A stretch of DNA of 64,000 bases from Pogonophryne albipinna (lineage: Eukaryota > Chordata > Actinopteri > Perciformes > Artedidraconidae). The first letter of the stretch is position 1. Every line of letters begins with the position of its first letter. The stretch covers positions 9,822,994 through 9,886,993 of the forward strand of contig CM053256.1 in the NCBI GenBank assembly GCA_028583405.1, given 5' to 3'. The position numbers and the translations under genes were made by a program. Under the pieces are notes generated by a model. That model was given only the letters and a program-made list of their open reading frames with translations. It made no database searches and was not told the DNA's origin. Of this stretch, positions 1-12,500 are shown one piece after another.

Positions 1-507
1 TCTAACTTGAGTTTTTATTATATCAAAAACCTGTTGAAATGCTAAGTTATTTTTACTGTCCCCAAAAAGCGCGTCGGCAGCCTCCAGGAAAGCTTCTTTC
101 ACAACTTCGCTGTCTTTGAAAGACTTCATGTGTTTCGCAAGAACGTGACTGACACGATAAGATGCTATGGTAGCAGCCTTGCTCTTGTTGTTGGGCCTGG
201 TGAAAATAGACTGTGTGCATTTAGCTGTCCTCTCAGGCCCCTCCCCTTTTGGGAGCGTAGGGCAGAATTAGGAGGGAATTCCGTCTCGTAGCGTTTGTGC
301 ACTGTTTTGAAATGCCGCTCCTAAATTTCCCTTCTTCGATAAAGCCACGCTCGCATTGCAGATGAGACAGATGGACTTTGAATTGGAATAGATACAAAAA
401 TAATCATCCTCCCACTCGGAGTGAAAATTATATATTTTGGGCTTTTTTGCTTCTGCCATAATTGCGGTCTTGTGTGTGTGCGGACTGTCACTCCTGTTGA
501 CACGCAC
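1..507 (-). pseudogene. Decayed hAT transposase N-terminus (GTF2IRD2/ZBED-like)
   Basis: Reading the minus strand from about 507, one frame gives a short leader, then a BED-like zinc-finger segment with the motif CLICNASVALSKKGNL. This is typical of the hAT transposases domesticated in GTF2IRD2-type proteins. The frame is then lost near 300 and similarity continues in another frame toward base 1 (a TRPNNKSKAATIASYRVSH-like stretch), so at least one frameshift disrupts it. It lies inside the hAT element ending at 746 and runs off the window. It is a transposon gene remnant, not a host gene. Confidence 0.7.
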
Positions 508-746
508 AACGTCAGCGAACTAGTGCCCACTGCCCACCAGCCACGCCCCGACACATGGGGTCTAGCCGGCCAATCACAAAGCTTTGATGCGTTCAAATGC
601 ATTATTCTGGCACGGGAAGATTATGTTATAGGACATTAACGATAAAACAGAATATTGTTGTTCTATTTTTAGACACATCTCGCGATCAACTGGGAATCTC
701 CCCGCGATCAACCGGTCGATCGCGATAAACTGGTTGGGCACCCCTG
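1..746 (-). mobile_element. hAT-family DNA transposon, terminal part, running off the left edge
   Basis: The end of the element is the terminal inverted repeat GGTTGGGCACCCCTG at 732-746, the same 15-bp end found on the complete composite hAT at 8051-13982. The bases that follow (747-754, ATCATAGG) would be its 8-bp target duplication, but the other end lies outside the window. Subterminal sequence at about 596-690 is nearly identical to 8066-8128 in reverse complement, so both copies are one family; this copy carries about 51 extra bases of GATCG-rich sequence next to the terminal repeat. It sits in an intron of the aquaporin gene. Confidence 0.85.
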
Positions 747-867
747 ATCATAGGGTTTTCTGTGGCTCCACAGCTGTTCAATAATCCCTTTGCTTGATCT
801 TGTCTATTTGAAAGCTACATTCATTGATGTTATCCAATAGGGGGCATGTAATACCAGAAAAGTCCAG

Positions 868-1030
868 CATAGTTAGATAGATAGATACTTTATTTATCCC
901 AAAATTGGGAACATATATTTGTTCCAGCAGCAATGTCAAGCATTTACACGAGTGAAATTTTTTTAAAAGATACAATAACATACAAATATAATAGAAATGA
1001 ACACTAACATTTGCGGCAAGTATATAAAGT
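868..1030. repeat. Dispersed fish repeat, 'ctttatt-atccc-aattggga' family, in aqp10 intron
   Basis: A gatagatagatacttta head is followed by tatcccaaaattgggaac and then a loosely conserved AT-rich stretch. The same head and following order (ttccagcagcaa... / ttgcagcagcat...) recurs at 23676-23720 and 49356-49560. I recognise it as a widespread teleost interspersed repeat but cannot assign its class by eye. Confidence 0.55.
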
Positions 1031-1505
1031 AAGTATTTTAACTGAATACATTTAAAAAAGATAATAATAATAATTAAAAATAAATGTTTTAATTAAAAAT
1101 CAAAACATTTAAAATGACTTTCCTTATGAATAATGTGTTAAGAAATGATTGCAAGGATACACATTCAGCCGATATGATCAAATCAGAGTTGATATTGTGG
1201 CAATCTGACTGGTTTGTTTAAAAAAATCTGTGGTATCTTAGCAAACCAACACTAATTGAAAAATAGCTGCTTTCTAATAATTTACATTCTTCAACAGTAA
1301 GCTGGTCATTTTTTCTGTAACTTTGTTTGGAGCCGAGCAGAGCTGCTTGTTAATGGAAAATAGCTGCTTCTGTTTTAGCAAAAGACTCTTTTAGCGCATT
1401 AACCAATCCCTTTCACATAACAGATTCAGTGTTATTATAAGAACATTGAATAATTCCACTTTAAATAACAAACTCTCATCTGAATCCTTTCTGTCTGCTC
1501 TTCAG

Positions 1506-1716
1506 GTGTTTCAACTACTGGTTCTGGGTGCCACTGGTGGCCCCACTTGTAGGAGGTGTTTTAGGGACATTCATGTACTTGATCTTCATCCACTGGCACC
1601 TGCCTGACCCCGACCCTCCGGAGAGCCTCACCCCTCTCTCTACCATCAGTGATAAAGTCCTGCAGCCCAGCACAATGTGGGACAACGGAGAGGTGTTAAA
1701 GGCTGCACGTCTCTAA
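1506..1716 (+). CDS. aqp10: Aquaporin-10-like aquaglyceroporin, last coding exon
   Basis: The exon starts after the acceptor ...cttcag at 1505 and ends at TAA 1714-1716. It encodes the last transmembrane helix and the cytosolic tail: WFWVPLVAPLVGGVLG is the conserved start of helix 6 in aquaglyceroporins (AQP3/7/9/10), followed by a membrane segment and a short polar C-terminus. These channels pass water, glycerol and small solutes across the plasma membrane. The NPA-type pore motifs and the remaining exons lie to the left of the window. The choice of AQP10 over AQP3/7/9 rests mainly on its position just upstream of atp8b2 and il6r, as AQP10 is in human 1q21; the exon alone does not decide it. 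Confidence 0.85.
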
Positions 1717-3190
1717 TGGTTACTGTGATGGTGATGGATATGTCATCATGACATCAAGTTAAAGACAATTATCTGGTTGTGAGTTGGAACAAGCAAATCC
1801 CTGAGTTGAGCCACTTTTAAAATGCACACACCTCTTGTGATCTTCTTCTGGATTACTATAATACCAAAATCTCTTATTTGAATACTGTATGATCAAGAGA
1901 GAGTTTCTCAAACACAGTCTATAGATGTAGAGGCAGCTGCGAGAGATAATGATGATTCTGTTTACATTGATGTCTATATTGTTTATAATATTGATTTTTT
2001 TTCTTTATTGTATTTACTTTTGTAAGATGCCATCATCACGTTTGAAGATATCTTAAGATGATTAAATCAAATGTAACTGTGAAACAAATATATCAATGTT
2101 TCTTTGCAACTTAGTACAGCTGACTCAATGTTGATTATGTGAAGTCTTATAAAGCACTCTCTTCAACTGGAAGAGAAATCAAAGTGTACAGACTGATACA
2201 TGTCAACAGTGAAACATATTTATATTGCAATCAAAATTCAGCTTTTCATAGTGAGAGTCACTTTATCTATCACTGTTCAGACAGCTCAGGTGGAAGGCAT
2301 GCTGCTTCACAGACTGAAATGTGTTGGTTCAATTCAAACATGCCCATATTTCTGATAAACCCTTCAAGATACTGTATTACATTTATGTATCCATTTGATA
2401 ACCTAAAACCTGAGGTGCAACCCCAAACAATGTGGAAAACCCACCTGCATTTTGATGTAAAGTTACACATTTAATTAGACTTACAGACGTACAGAATTTA
2501 TCTTGTAGAAAAGCTTAGTTAGATGGTTCTGAGTTCAAGTAACATCTGTGTGTCTTCAGTCAGTCAACCCCTTAGACGGTTTTTACTAAAGGTGCTTCTT
2601 GTATAGGCCTGGCGTGGCTAACCTTAAAGTCAGAAAGTATCATTAAACAAATGTAAAAAGGAACTACATAAATAAATGAATAAATAAATTAAGGACATTT
2701 TAAATATCCATTAAAATGAATATAAACCGATATCTGGTGCCTTGCTCAAGGGCCTCTTCAAGTACTAGTCCACACTCCATATTTTACTGACTGAGCCACT
2801 GCCGGTTATCTGTCTTAAGCAGGATTGGTCATCAATATAACATAACAAAACATAGGCTATTTTAAAAGTCAGAGACAATATAAATTGTAATATAAATATA
2901 AATTGTACAGACAGTCTGTGAAACTGACCAGTAGAGGGCGGTATGGCACAAAAAAGAAAAGACCGCACATGGCCACAGTCTGTGATAGCTACTAACAGCA
3001 GTGTGTTGTTCACGGTTTTAAAGCAGCGAAGATTAAAATATGAGTAGCCTATAAAGAAAGTGTGAACAATTAGAAACATGTCATCACAGCTTTACATTAT
3101 CCAATTTAAATTTAAATGAAAACTGTGGGAGTGTAAAACTAATTCACACCTATAAAAAAGACATCCACTGATGCAGAGCAAAACGTCAGA
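1717..3190. other. aqp10 3' UTR and intergenic sequence
   Basis: There is no convincing exon here. AATAAA motifs cluster at about 2670-2690 and could end the aqp10 transcript. A short SINE-like piece (tggtgccttgctcaagggcc, then tgactgagccactgcc) lies at 2736-2806. The short open frames lack family resemblance or splice context. Confidence 0.5.
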
Positions 3191-3199
3191 TAGTGGTCC

Positions 3200-3488
3200 T
3201 GAGTGCAGGAGGTTGGGGTGGAGGTGGGAAGGTGAAGGAGACTCAGCCCCTCCTCTCTCCTCTCCTCTCCTCTCTCCTCTCCCCTGGCCGAAGCCAAACC
3301 CTCCCTCACCCTCCCTCACCTCGACACGGTGCGCGTCCCCGGTCCCTGCCTCACCCTCCCACCTCAGTGACAGCATCTCATCACGGGGACAACGTCCAGT
3401 TCAAGCCCGAAACCTCACCATGACCTCGGCTAGAGCAGCAGCAAGGACGTCTCCACCAAAAACCTTTTTATAAAGCCAACTTGAAAAG
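3200..3488 (+). promoter_or_regulatory. Probable atp8b2 promoter region with non-coding first exon
   Basis: This is a GC- and pyrimidine-rich island with (CTCTCC)n-like runs and CCTCACCCTCC repeats in otherwise AT-rich DNA. It ends in a good splice donor, ...TTGAAAAG|gtaggt at 3488/3489. The next plausible acceptor downstream, ccctctgcag at 6520-6529, opens the exon carrying the first atp8b2 start codon. That pairing makes this the likely 5' untranslated exon and core promoter. The transcription start is not identifiable by eye. Confidence 0.45.
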
Positions 3489-6160
3489 GTAGGTTTGCGT
3501 TTCCTGAACTGTTGTAGCGGTGCTTAGAAGCCTCCATCATGTATGGCCAGCTGGTTTATTTTACAGCCTTACTTTCTCAGCTGACAACTATTGATTTGTG
3601 TCTCGGTTTTCATTGTAAAGTGTTCAGCTCTTATTACTGTGCCAGACAGTGTTATTTACAGTAAAGCTGCTCGGTTCCTACTGTAGATTTCTTAGTTTCA
3701 ATCGTCCCTGTTAGCCCACTATTAGTCACAATATTTTCCCAAAGTCAAAGTGAAAGTTAGTTATGTCACTGTTTACTGACCCCAGGCCCAGACATAACTG
3801 CATTTCTTCTAATGGATATCTAAAGAAGCATTGGAGCTTAATGGTGTAAAATTAAATGTATTCTTAAGAAATGTACAACCGGCCAATTACATGATGGTTT
3901 CACTTTGAGTTATTCAGGTCATTTGTTGTTAGAATGTGTTGTTGTGTGCATCCTTATGAGAGTTTTTGACCTGAAACCTTGTATGCTATTCCCCCCCCCC
4001 CCCCCCCCCCCCCCCAATATTGTTACCAGCCGCCACAGCCATACTGGTTTTGTTTTCAGTGTGTCATAATGGCAAAATGTGGTCCCGCAGAGACCTACAG
4101 AAACTACCACACAAACACTTTTGAGTCATTTGCTCGGTGTTTAACTTACTGTCTGTCTCTGGACAGATTTTGTCACTGCAATAGCGTCGCAACCGTGCAA
4201 GATGCAGTCACAACACTTTACAGGTAAAGTTCAAGTTTGAATAGGTGCTTATTTAAAGCAAGTCCTATATGGCTGCCCACTTTACCACAACTGTAGGCCC
4301 CTGGTCCAAGCTGTAAATGAAATGAAATAAAAAATAAGCAAAAAGAGCAAGTATTTCTATTTTTTTCATTAATTCTATAACGACATTGTCTACAGAAATA
4401 AGTAATTGACCTCATCATCTGTGTAATCTCAATCCTTACTGGAAACTTTTAAATAAAGGATGCCATGCTGACCCCACATTAATACACCACAAGACAGTAA
4501 CAACCACTCTCAATCCTTAATTATTGTTTAAAGACAGACAGATGTATGGAGTGTGTGGCATAAAGCTGAGTCAAACACACACTGGCATTAAGACAAACAT
4601 AAATACCATAAACAATAGATGTTAATTTCTGTATCATACACATCATCCTCAAAAAGTATACAACCTGACTCTGAACACGCCTCTTTGTTAGAGTTAATCA
4701 AGTGATTTGTTGTTCTCTGTTTCCTTATAAAGTCACTTACAGTAAACTTGTTATTAATTTTAAACGAATGCTGTGCAGATACCACAAAAACAGAATTAGT
4801 ATTTACTGCGGCAATATATCACAAGAGATATAAAACTCAATTTGAATATACTCTTCCAGAAATGTACAACTTCCTTCAGAGGCCAAATGGGTAATGGTTT
4901 CACTTTGTTAGAGATGTAGACTTTTGTTGTTTCAGTTCCTAGATCGGGTTCCTTATAATTGTAACAATAGCGGTGTAATCTGTGGGTTCATGTTCACAGG
5001 GTTTCATGCAGCAAACATTGAAAAATTATTCTTTTTATAATACAGCGGCAGAGGAGAAAGGTCAACTAACGTCATTATTACGTGAAGACTGAGAATGTTC
5101 TGTAATGTACAGCATGAACCAAGTTGAACACAGCAAACACTGGGTATAAAAAAAAAGAAGAAAGAAAGGGTCATTGTTCTATATCCGGTTCATTCATTCA
5201 AGAGGGTCATATAGCCTATCCATCTATAAATGTGTTTTTGTGTGTACAACCTGCCTCAGAGCTGGGAAATGACATTCATGAGCTACTGTAACACACACTA
5301 GGAATAGCATATGCAATACTGGTTGTCTTTTGGGATGTTAAAGATTAAAGTATTGAATGTTGCTGTTGCAGTTCTGACATTCCATCAAGGATTTTTGCTT
5401 CAAATCCTCTAAAACCTCAGACTCCAGTAAAAGATATGTCAAGGGGCTAATAAGGGTCCTAAGATATTCGTTGTGTCCAGTGTTTCTATTTAATAATGGC
5501 ACTGCTGCAGATCTATAGGGTTTTACAAGGCGGCAGCCTCCACAGATGGAGAGTTAGAGAACTGAAAGAGAGAGGCGAGAAGACATGACAAACAACTCCA
5601 CAGTCTCTAGATTCAAAAAGAGAAAGCATACAGTGTAGAAAGTGAGGAGGAAGCATGCAATAAAAGAGTGTATGACAAGGCAAGAGACAATTCTGGAAAC
5701 TGTATCTGAAAGCTGATCTGCTTAAACTTATATGAAGAGAGGCAGAGTCACTTTTCTCAGGAGTATTGATTTGAGGCTTGCTGCCTGCCTGCCATCCTGT
5801 TTGTTCCTTCTCGTATGAGAGAACACTGAGATATTTAAAGCCCAACACTGAGATGTTTAAAGCTTCCCCTCTGCAACCCCATCTCTCATCTTCCTGCCGT
5901 TACTTAGCCGGGATAAAACACAGCGAGTGAAAGCTGTGTGAGGTGTGTAATATTAACAGGTCAGCATAAATGGGTAGAGGGGAAAGTGAGAAGAGAAGAG
6001 TGCAGGGGGAAATGCTGCTCCATTTCTCTTCCTCCTCCTCTGTATGAGGAGACTGACAGTGATCCGGCTCCAGCCGGCAGTCCCCAGGCAGATGCAGCTC
6101 TCTGCTGAATGTCATTTCCTCATTATGGCTCCAACAGACCAGAGATGGTCTGGTGTGTGT

Positions 6161-6199
<39 letters not shown>

Positions 6200-6529
6200 T
6201 GTGTGTGTGTGGTGTGTGAGTATGTACACATGTGTGTGTGGTTGTGTAGTGGTTGAAATGGCTGATTGATTTTACACTTTCTCTTTTCTGTGAGAGAAAA
6301 ATCTTTTTTCACCCACTGAAACAAAAAAAGGTCTCAATATCAATAAATAGAGTGCATCACATACTTGCTCTTATTTTTTTTAAGTGAGCAGTTTTCTTGT
6401 CGCTTGTTTAAAAAGAGAAAATATGCTTTTATTGTTTTTACCTCCTCTTATATAACCACCTCGACCTTCCTCATCCCTCAGTTTTATTCCTCTTCTGTGT
6501 CTTTCACTTACTCGTCTTTCCCTCTGCAG
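3489..6529. other. atp8b2 5' intron: poly-C run, duplication copy A and (GT)n
   Basis: No coding exon is supported. It contains a ~25-bp homopolymeric C tract at 3991-4015, the first copy of a local duplication at about 4890-5540, and a GT-rich microsatellite at 6152-6240. The six-frame translations of the GT tract are meaningless. Confidence 0.6.
4890..5540 (+). repeat. Local segmental duplication, copy A
   Basis: About 640 bp here aligns almost base for base, with small indels, to 7423-8043 continued at 13983-14020. Shared landmarks are the runs gtgtaatctgtgggttcatg, tcattgttctatatccggtt and ggttgtcttttgggatgtt. The direct orientation and ~2.5 kb spacing indicate a tandem-type duplication later separated by insertions. 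Confidence 0.85.
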
Positions 6530-6572
6530 ACAATCCCATGGGCCATAGCAGAGGGACGCCGGCTGAGCGGAG
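6530..6572 (+). promoter_or_regulatory. atp8b2 5' leader with an overlapping upstream ATG
   Basis: This is the part of the exon starting after ccctctgcag (6529) that precedes the coding start at 6573. It holds ATG at 6538 (cccATGg, reasonable context) in a different frame. That upstream frame runs over the main start, through exon 2, and stops at TGA 18038-18040 in exon 3, so it overlaps rather than extends the flippase frame. Confidence 0.5.
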
Positions 6573-9500
6573 ATGTTCAGAAAGAGGCCTCCTCCAGGTC
6601 AGTACCTGACACTCAACACGCTAATGACTGGTGCATTAAGGTAAACTAGTTATTCTTCAGCGCCGGCGCTATGTTTTTAGGTTGCAGTCTGTCACATTAA
6701 TGTGAAAGCTAAATCTCGGGAACGCCTTGATTTTTTTATTTAAAATAACTAATAGGAAAAAATGATGAAGTGATAACATTTTGGACAGACGGTATTTGAA
6801 CCTGTTAATACCAGGGAAAAACGTAAATGCAGAGGTGGAAGGCGTACTCAGATCTTTTGAGTAAAAGTAGAAGTACCAGAGTGTAGTCTAGTTACTCTGT
6901 TACAAGTAAAAGTCCTGCATTCAAAAGGTTACTCAAGTAAAAATACAAAGATGTAAGAATCAATATATACTTAAAGTACCAAAATGAGAAGTAACTATTA
7001 TGCAAATGTTTCCATTACAGAATGACATATCATATGTTTAGATTGTAATTATTGATGTATTTATTTATTAAAGCTGGTAAAGGTGCAGCTAGTTTTTATT
7101 ACTTTGTATACTGCAGGGTAGATTGTGAATGTTACTCCAGATGTCGCAGTGGCTCAGTCAGTATGGGGCTCGGATAGGGAGCCGTAGGGTCGCTGGTTCA
7201 AGTCCCTGAACCAAACTTAAAATATGGCAGTTCACCATGGGCCCTGCCATGGTGCCCTTGCTCCCTGGGTGCTGTGCAATAGGTTCCCACTGCTCCTAGT
7301 AGATGGTTTCAAAGCAGAGACAAATAAAGAGGGTTTGGGATTTTTCAGGCTTGTGGTTGCAGTAGTATGCAATGGCATTTATTAGTTGGATTTGTTCTCC
7401 ACCCCATGGATGCAACTCAAATTGATAATGGTTTGACTTTGTTAGAGATGTTCTAGACTTTTGTTGTTTCAGTTCCAAGATCGGCTTCCTTATAATTGTA
7501 ACAATAGCTGTGTAATCTGTGGGTTCATGTTCACAGGGTTTCATGCAGCTTTATCATAGGCTATTGAAGAGGAGAATGTTTTCCGTCAACAAACTTAATT
7601 ATTACGTGAAGAATGAGAATGTTCTGTAGCATACTGTACAGCTTGAACCAAGATGAACAAAGCAAACACTGGTTATAAAAAACAAAAACAAAACGAAAGA
7701 CTGCCTTTGGTCATTGTTCTATATCCGGTTCATTACACCATCATAGTCTTTCCATCTATAAATGTGTTTGTGTGTGTGTACAGTACAACCTGCCTTCAGA
7801 GCAGGGAAATGAGCTACTAACACACTAGGAATAGTTTGTGTGCTACTGCCTGGTTGTCTTTTGGGATGTTTAAGATTAAATTACTGAATGTTGGTGTTGC
7901 AGTTCTTACATTCTGTCAAGGATCGTCGCTGCTTCAAATCCTCTAAAACTTCAGACACCAGTAAAAGATATGTGAAGAGGCTAATAAAGGTGCTCAGATA
8001 TTCGTTGTGCCCATGGTGTTTCTCCCAGCTTTAGTTAATAGGCCCTAATGCAGGGGTGCCCAACCAGAGATGTGTCTAAAAATAGAACAACAATATTCTG
8101 TTTTATCGTTAATGTCCTATAACATAATTGAAGAAACACACTCCTCAATGTCAGTTTCGGTAGTTTAATGACAAGGATGACGACACCCTGAAACAGGGCA
8201 ATGCAGCAAGATAAGCTGACAAAGTACTACATCCATGCATGTCATGACCAATACAAATATATACAACGACACAGAGTATAGACACACCAAACAATAGTGG
8301 AAACAATCTTACATGAATGAGTGGATGAACGTCTCAACTCGAGGCGGAGTGAATGAACAATGTTTGAACTAAAATGGCCGCTCGGCACTACCGGGTCAGA
8401 GCACGGCATATCCGGACAGCGACAGCAGTGACGCTGCCCACTAGTGGCCGGCGATAAACTCTTCATCCCCCCCAGACCGGAAAACTATGGGCCGGAATAG
8501 ATTAACGGTCTAAATCCCCTATCCAGCTGCCGGACTCGGGCTCGTAACGTGCAGGCGGCCTCCTCACGCGTCCTGGCTGAGTAGGCTGGGGCAGCGTCGG
8601 CGGCGACTGCGGCACCGGGAGCGGTGCGCCCAGGAAGGCACCCGTAGGAACGGTGAGGTCAGAGGACGCCTCACCAGCAGGCGCCGGTGGGGTAGCGCCC
8701 ATAGCCGAGTCGCGGGGTCCAACAGCCGGCCGCTGAACAATCCCCTCGGGCGTCGCCCAGCCCGGGTGGATAGGTGGGGGCTGATGGCCCAGGGCAGCGG
8801 GCGGCGGCGACGGCGCAGCCGACTGCTCACGGGCGCAGGGTGTGGCCGGCGTGTAGGCACGGAGGAACCGCCGGTTGCGCAGTGTCAGACGTCCCGAACC
8901 GTCAACCCTGACCCGATACTGGTCGTGGCCCGGCGACTCCACCACGATCCCTGACCTGTCCCATTTGTGGGGGCTCGGGCCTTGCTGGTTCTGGAGGAAT
9001 ACCCTTTCGCCGAGTGCCAATGGGTGGAGCGGTCTTGAGCCTCGCGCCATAGCAGGCGGATATGCGGGTTCGAGAACTTCTCGAGGCGGTTCACGAAGGA
9101 GAGCGAGCCACGAAGGGGGCGGCCGAAGATGATCTGCGCTGGCGATAGTGTTAATTTCGTCAGCTATTTTTTAATTTAGTTTTAATCTTAGTCCTGGGTT
9201 AAATTTTCTTTTTAGTTTTAGTCATATTTAGTCACCTTCATCCTGTTTTTATTTAGTCAAGTTTTAGTCGACTAAAAGTCTGAGCATTTTAGTCTTATTT
9301 TAGTCGACTAAAACAGTAAACATTTTAGTCAAGATTTAGTCGACTAAAAGTCTGAGCATTTTAGTCATATTTTAGTCAAAGAAAACTAATTATTTTAGTC
9401 TACTTTTTGTCAATGAAAACTGTTGAGTCTTTTTTAGTCATCAGATTATATAGAACATTTCAGTCAAAGTAGTCTAGCCAAAACCAATAATTTGTCATTT

Positions 9501-12500
9501 TAATCAAACGTATTTCACAATAAGATTATATCTTGTCCTTATTTGATGAAAAACACAGGTTGATTAGAAACGATTAGAAAGCAGCTTTGCAGAGAGTATC
9601 TGGTCAGGTTTGAGGTGTTTTTACCAGCTGTGTTATGGCCACATTGCTTCCCTTCTGATAAAACAATGCATTTGCTTTTTTTCTCGGCCTCATTGTAGCG
9701 AAAAAGGGCCCAAATATCACGTTGTTTCTTTCTCCCAAGCAGTGGTAGCTTTAGACTTTTTCGTTGTCAGTAATTTTGACGGACAGGATCGTAACATTTC
9801 CGTCATAATCCATTATTATCCGTCGAGTGCACAATTTATCAATCACTTGCGCTGACGGGGGGGTATTCGGTTAACGCGAGTGCGACCACTGCTCCCAAGC
9901 CCTGTTGTTACCATTTTCTTTTCTGTTAAATAAGGTTAGTTAGACCATGAGTTAGACCCGAGTCTTCCTGACAGTTCATATTTTGCCGCTGCCCGGTGTA
10001 ATTCAAATCTACCGCCGCGCGCAGCACAGACACACAGCTGCTGCCCAGCACAGCACCGGAAATGGAACTGCTGGGAGAAAAACTGACTATCAGAAATGTA
10101 ACGTTATCTTTGATAATATTTCGTCTCCTCATTTTTCGTCAACGAAAGTAAAGAGAGATTTTGGCATAGTTTTTATTTAGTAAACTACATTTTCGTCTCG
10201 TCACTTTTCGTCAACGATATTGCATGATGATTTCGTTACAGTTATTGTTTACTGCCGTCTCGTCATCGTCTCGTTTTCGTCATGGAAAAATAGGTCGTTG
10301 ACGAACATATTTCGTCATAGTTTTAGTCAACGAAATTAACACTAGCTGGCGAGAGGTTGCAGTCGGGGTCAGGCGTGTTTTGTAACTGCAGCATAGCACG
10401 CAGGAAGCGGTCCTGATCAAGGCCGCCCGACGGGCCGGTGTTGGACATCAGGAGGCGCTTAGCAGTCGTAACCGCAACTTCCGCCCTCCCATTCGACTGC
10501 GGAAAGCTACCAGAAGACACACGGTGTTTGACGTGCCATAAGCGGAGGAAGTCTTGCGGCTCGCCTTGAATTCCGGACCACCGTCGCTCGAGAGCTCCAC
10601 CGGTACGCCGAAGGTGGCGAAGAACGAACGGAGGTGTTGGACCAGGCCAGCTGAGCCCGCCAGGGCAGTACCCGCCGTAGAGCTCAGGACCTCTACCCAG
10701 CCCGAGAACCGGTCCCCGACAACTAGGTAGTGGTGGCCCCCATAGTCGAAGAAGTCAGCAAACACCGCCTCGAATGGCGTGGACGGGGGTGAGGACGGCC
10801 GGGGGGGTGTAGCCGCCTGTGACGGAGCATTGTGGTTGCACTCTGCACACCCGTCCCTGGTGGCCTGAATGTCCCTGGACATCCCGGGCCAGTAAACTAT
10901 GGCTCGGGCATGCTGCCCCATCGCTGAGGTCCCCTGGTGAGCGGCATGGAGATGCCGAAGGACTCTCCCACGGAGGGATGGGGGGACCACGACGCGGTCC
11001 CGATAGAGCAGGACGCCGTCCTGTGCGTAGACGGACTCACAGACCGATGACAGACTCGCCAGGGCAGGGTCATTAACGTCAATCCCACCCTCCTGCTCGA
11101 TGAGTTGGAGGAGGTGGCTGAGGCATCCGTCAGCCGCTGTCTCCCGTGCGAGGAGGGGCCAAGAGACGGCTCCGAGCTCCCGTGCGTCGTCGCGGATGGA
11201 GGCCATGAGTGCTGACTCCACGGCGTCAGGCCCGCTCGGCAGCCCCAATGAGAGGCCGTTCGCTGAGCCCGAGGGGGAAGGATGCCTCGACGTGGCATCA
11301 GCGGCATAGTTGCTCTTGCCAGGCAGATGCACAATGTCAAAGCGCCATGGGAGGGTGCGCTGCTTGAGTCTAAACAGACGCGAGTTTGTTATCTCATCCA
11401 GCGTACGGTCGCCAAAGATCTTCACCAACGGCTTATGGTCGGTGACCACGACGAGGTTGTCGGACCCCTGCGTGAAGTACCGCGTCTGTTCCAGACCCCA
11501 GGCCACAGCTAGGGCCTCTCCCTCGACGGCCGCGTAGCGCTGCTCCGCAGGGGACAGGAAACGCGAACCCGCGAGGGTGATCCTCCATCCACCTGGACAG
11601 CAGTCCGGTATGCCCGAGGCACAGTGACAATGTTGCTGGAGCAGGAAGTAGCCAATGCCACGCATGGACCAGTCAGGGCGGAGGCAGGTACGCTTCTGCA
11701 TGTCGTAGATCTCCACGCCCTCGCGGATGGCCTCCATTATGGCTTGCTTGTACGCCTGGAAGGCCTCCTCCAGAACGGGGGACCATAGGAACACACAGCG
11801 TGGGCTGAGGAACGGCTTAAATGGAGCCATCGTGTCACGCAACTGGGCGTAGTTAGCCACCTGGTTGACAAGGCCGAACCAACTCCTGATGTCCTTCGTG
11901 GAGCCTGGGGTGGGGAAGTCCCGGATGGCGTCCAAGTATTTCGGGAGCGGTTCGATGGTAGATTCCGACACCCTGAAGCCAGCGAAATTGACGCACCTCT
12001 CTGCGAACTGAAGCTTGTCCGGGTTCAACACGATGCCCGACCGGCCGACACGCGTCAGGAAGTCGATGGTCCTCCACCAGTGTTGCTCCAGGTCGGTGTC
12101 ATAGTGGATGGTGTCATCCACACAACGTTCCTTGCGTTCATAGTCCGAGAGGACGGCGTCAAACCGATGGTTGTAGCCATCCCCTGATGACAGGAAACCC
12201 TGTGGTGCCCTGGTGTAGCGCCAACGGTCGAAGGGTGTGATGAAGGTAGTGAGGTGGCGATCCGACTCACGCAGGGGGACACTGTGGTAGCCGTTCCAGG
12301 CGTCCGTGACGGTCTTCCAGGTGCCCTTCGAGACGCGGCGTGCAATGTGGAACGGGGACTCAGTGGCGAAGGTCTCACGTTGGCAGAACTTGTTGAGGGG
12401 GGAGAGGTCCACGGTCCTGCGGGGGGAACCGTCGTTCTTCCGAGTGACTACCATACGATGGCACCACGCCACTGGCTCGCCACTGGCTCGCCGTATGGCA

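Noticed and set aside
2139..2474. 111-codon open frame downstream of aqp10
   Set aside because: No recognisable domain, AT-rich, no splice or start context; likely 3' UTR or intergenic.
7143..7310. Functional tRNA gene
   Set aside because: Has A and B boxes but no foldable cloverleaf, and a SINE body follows.
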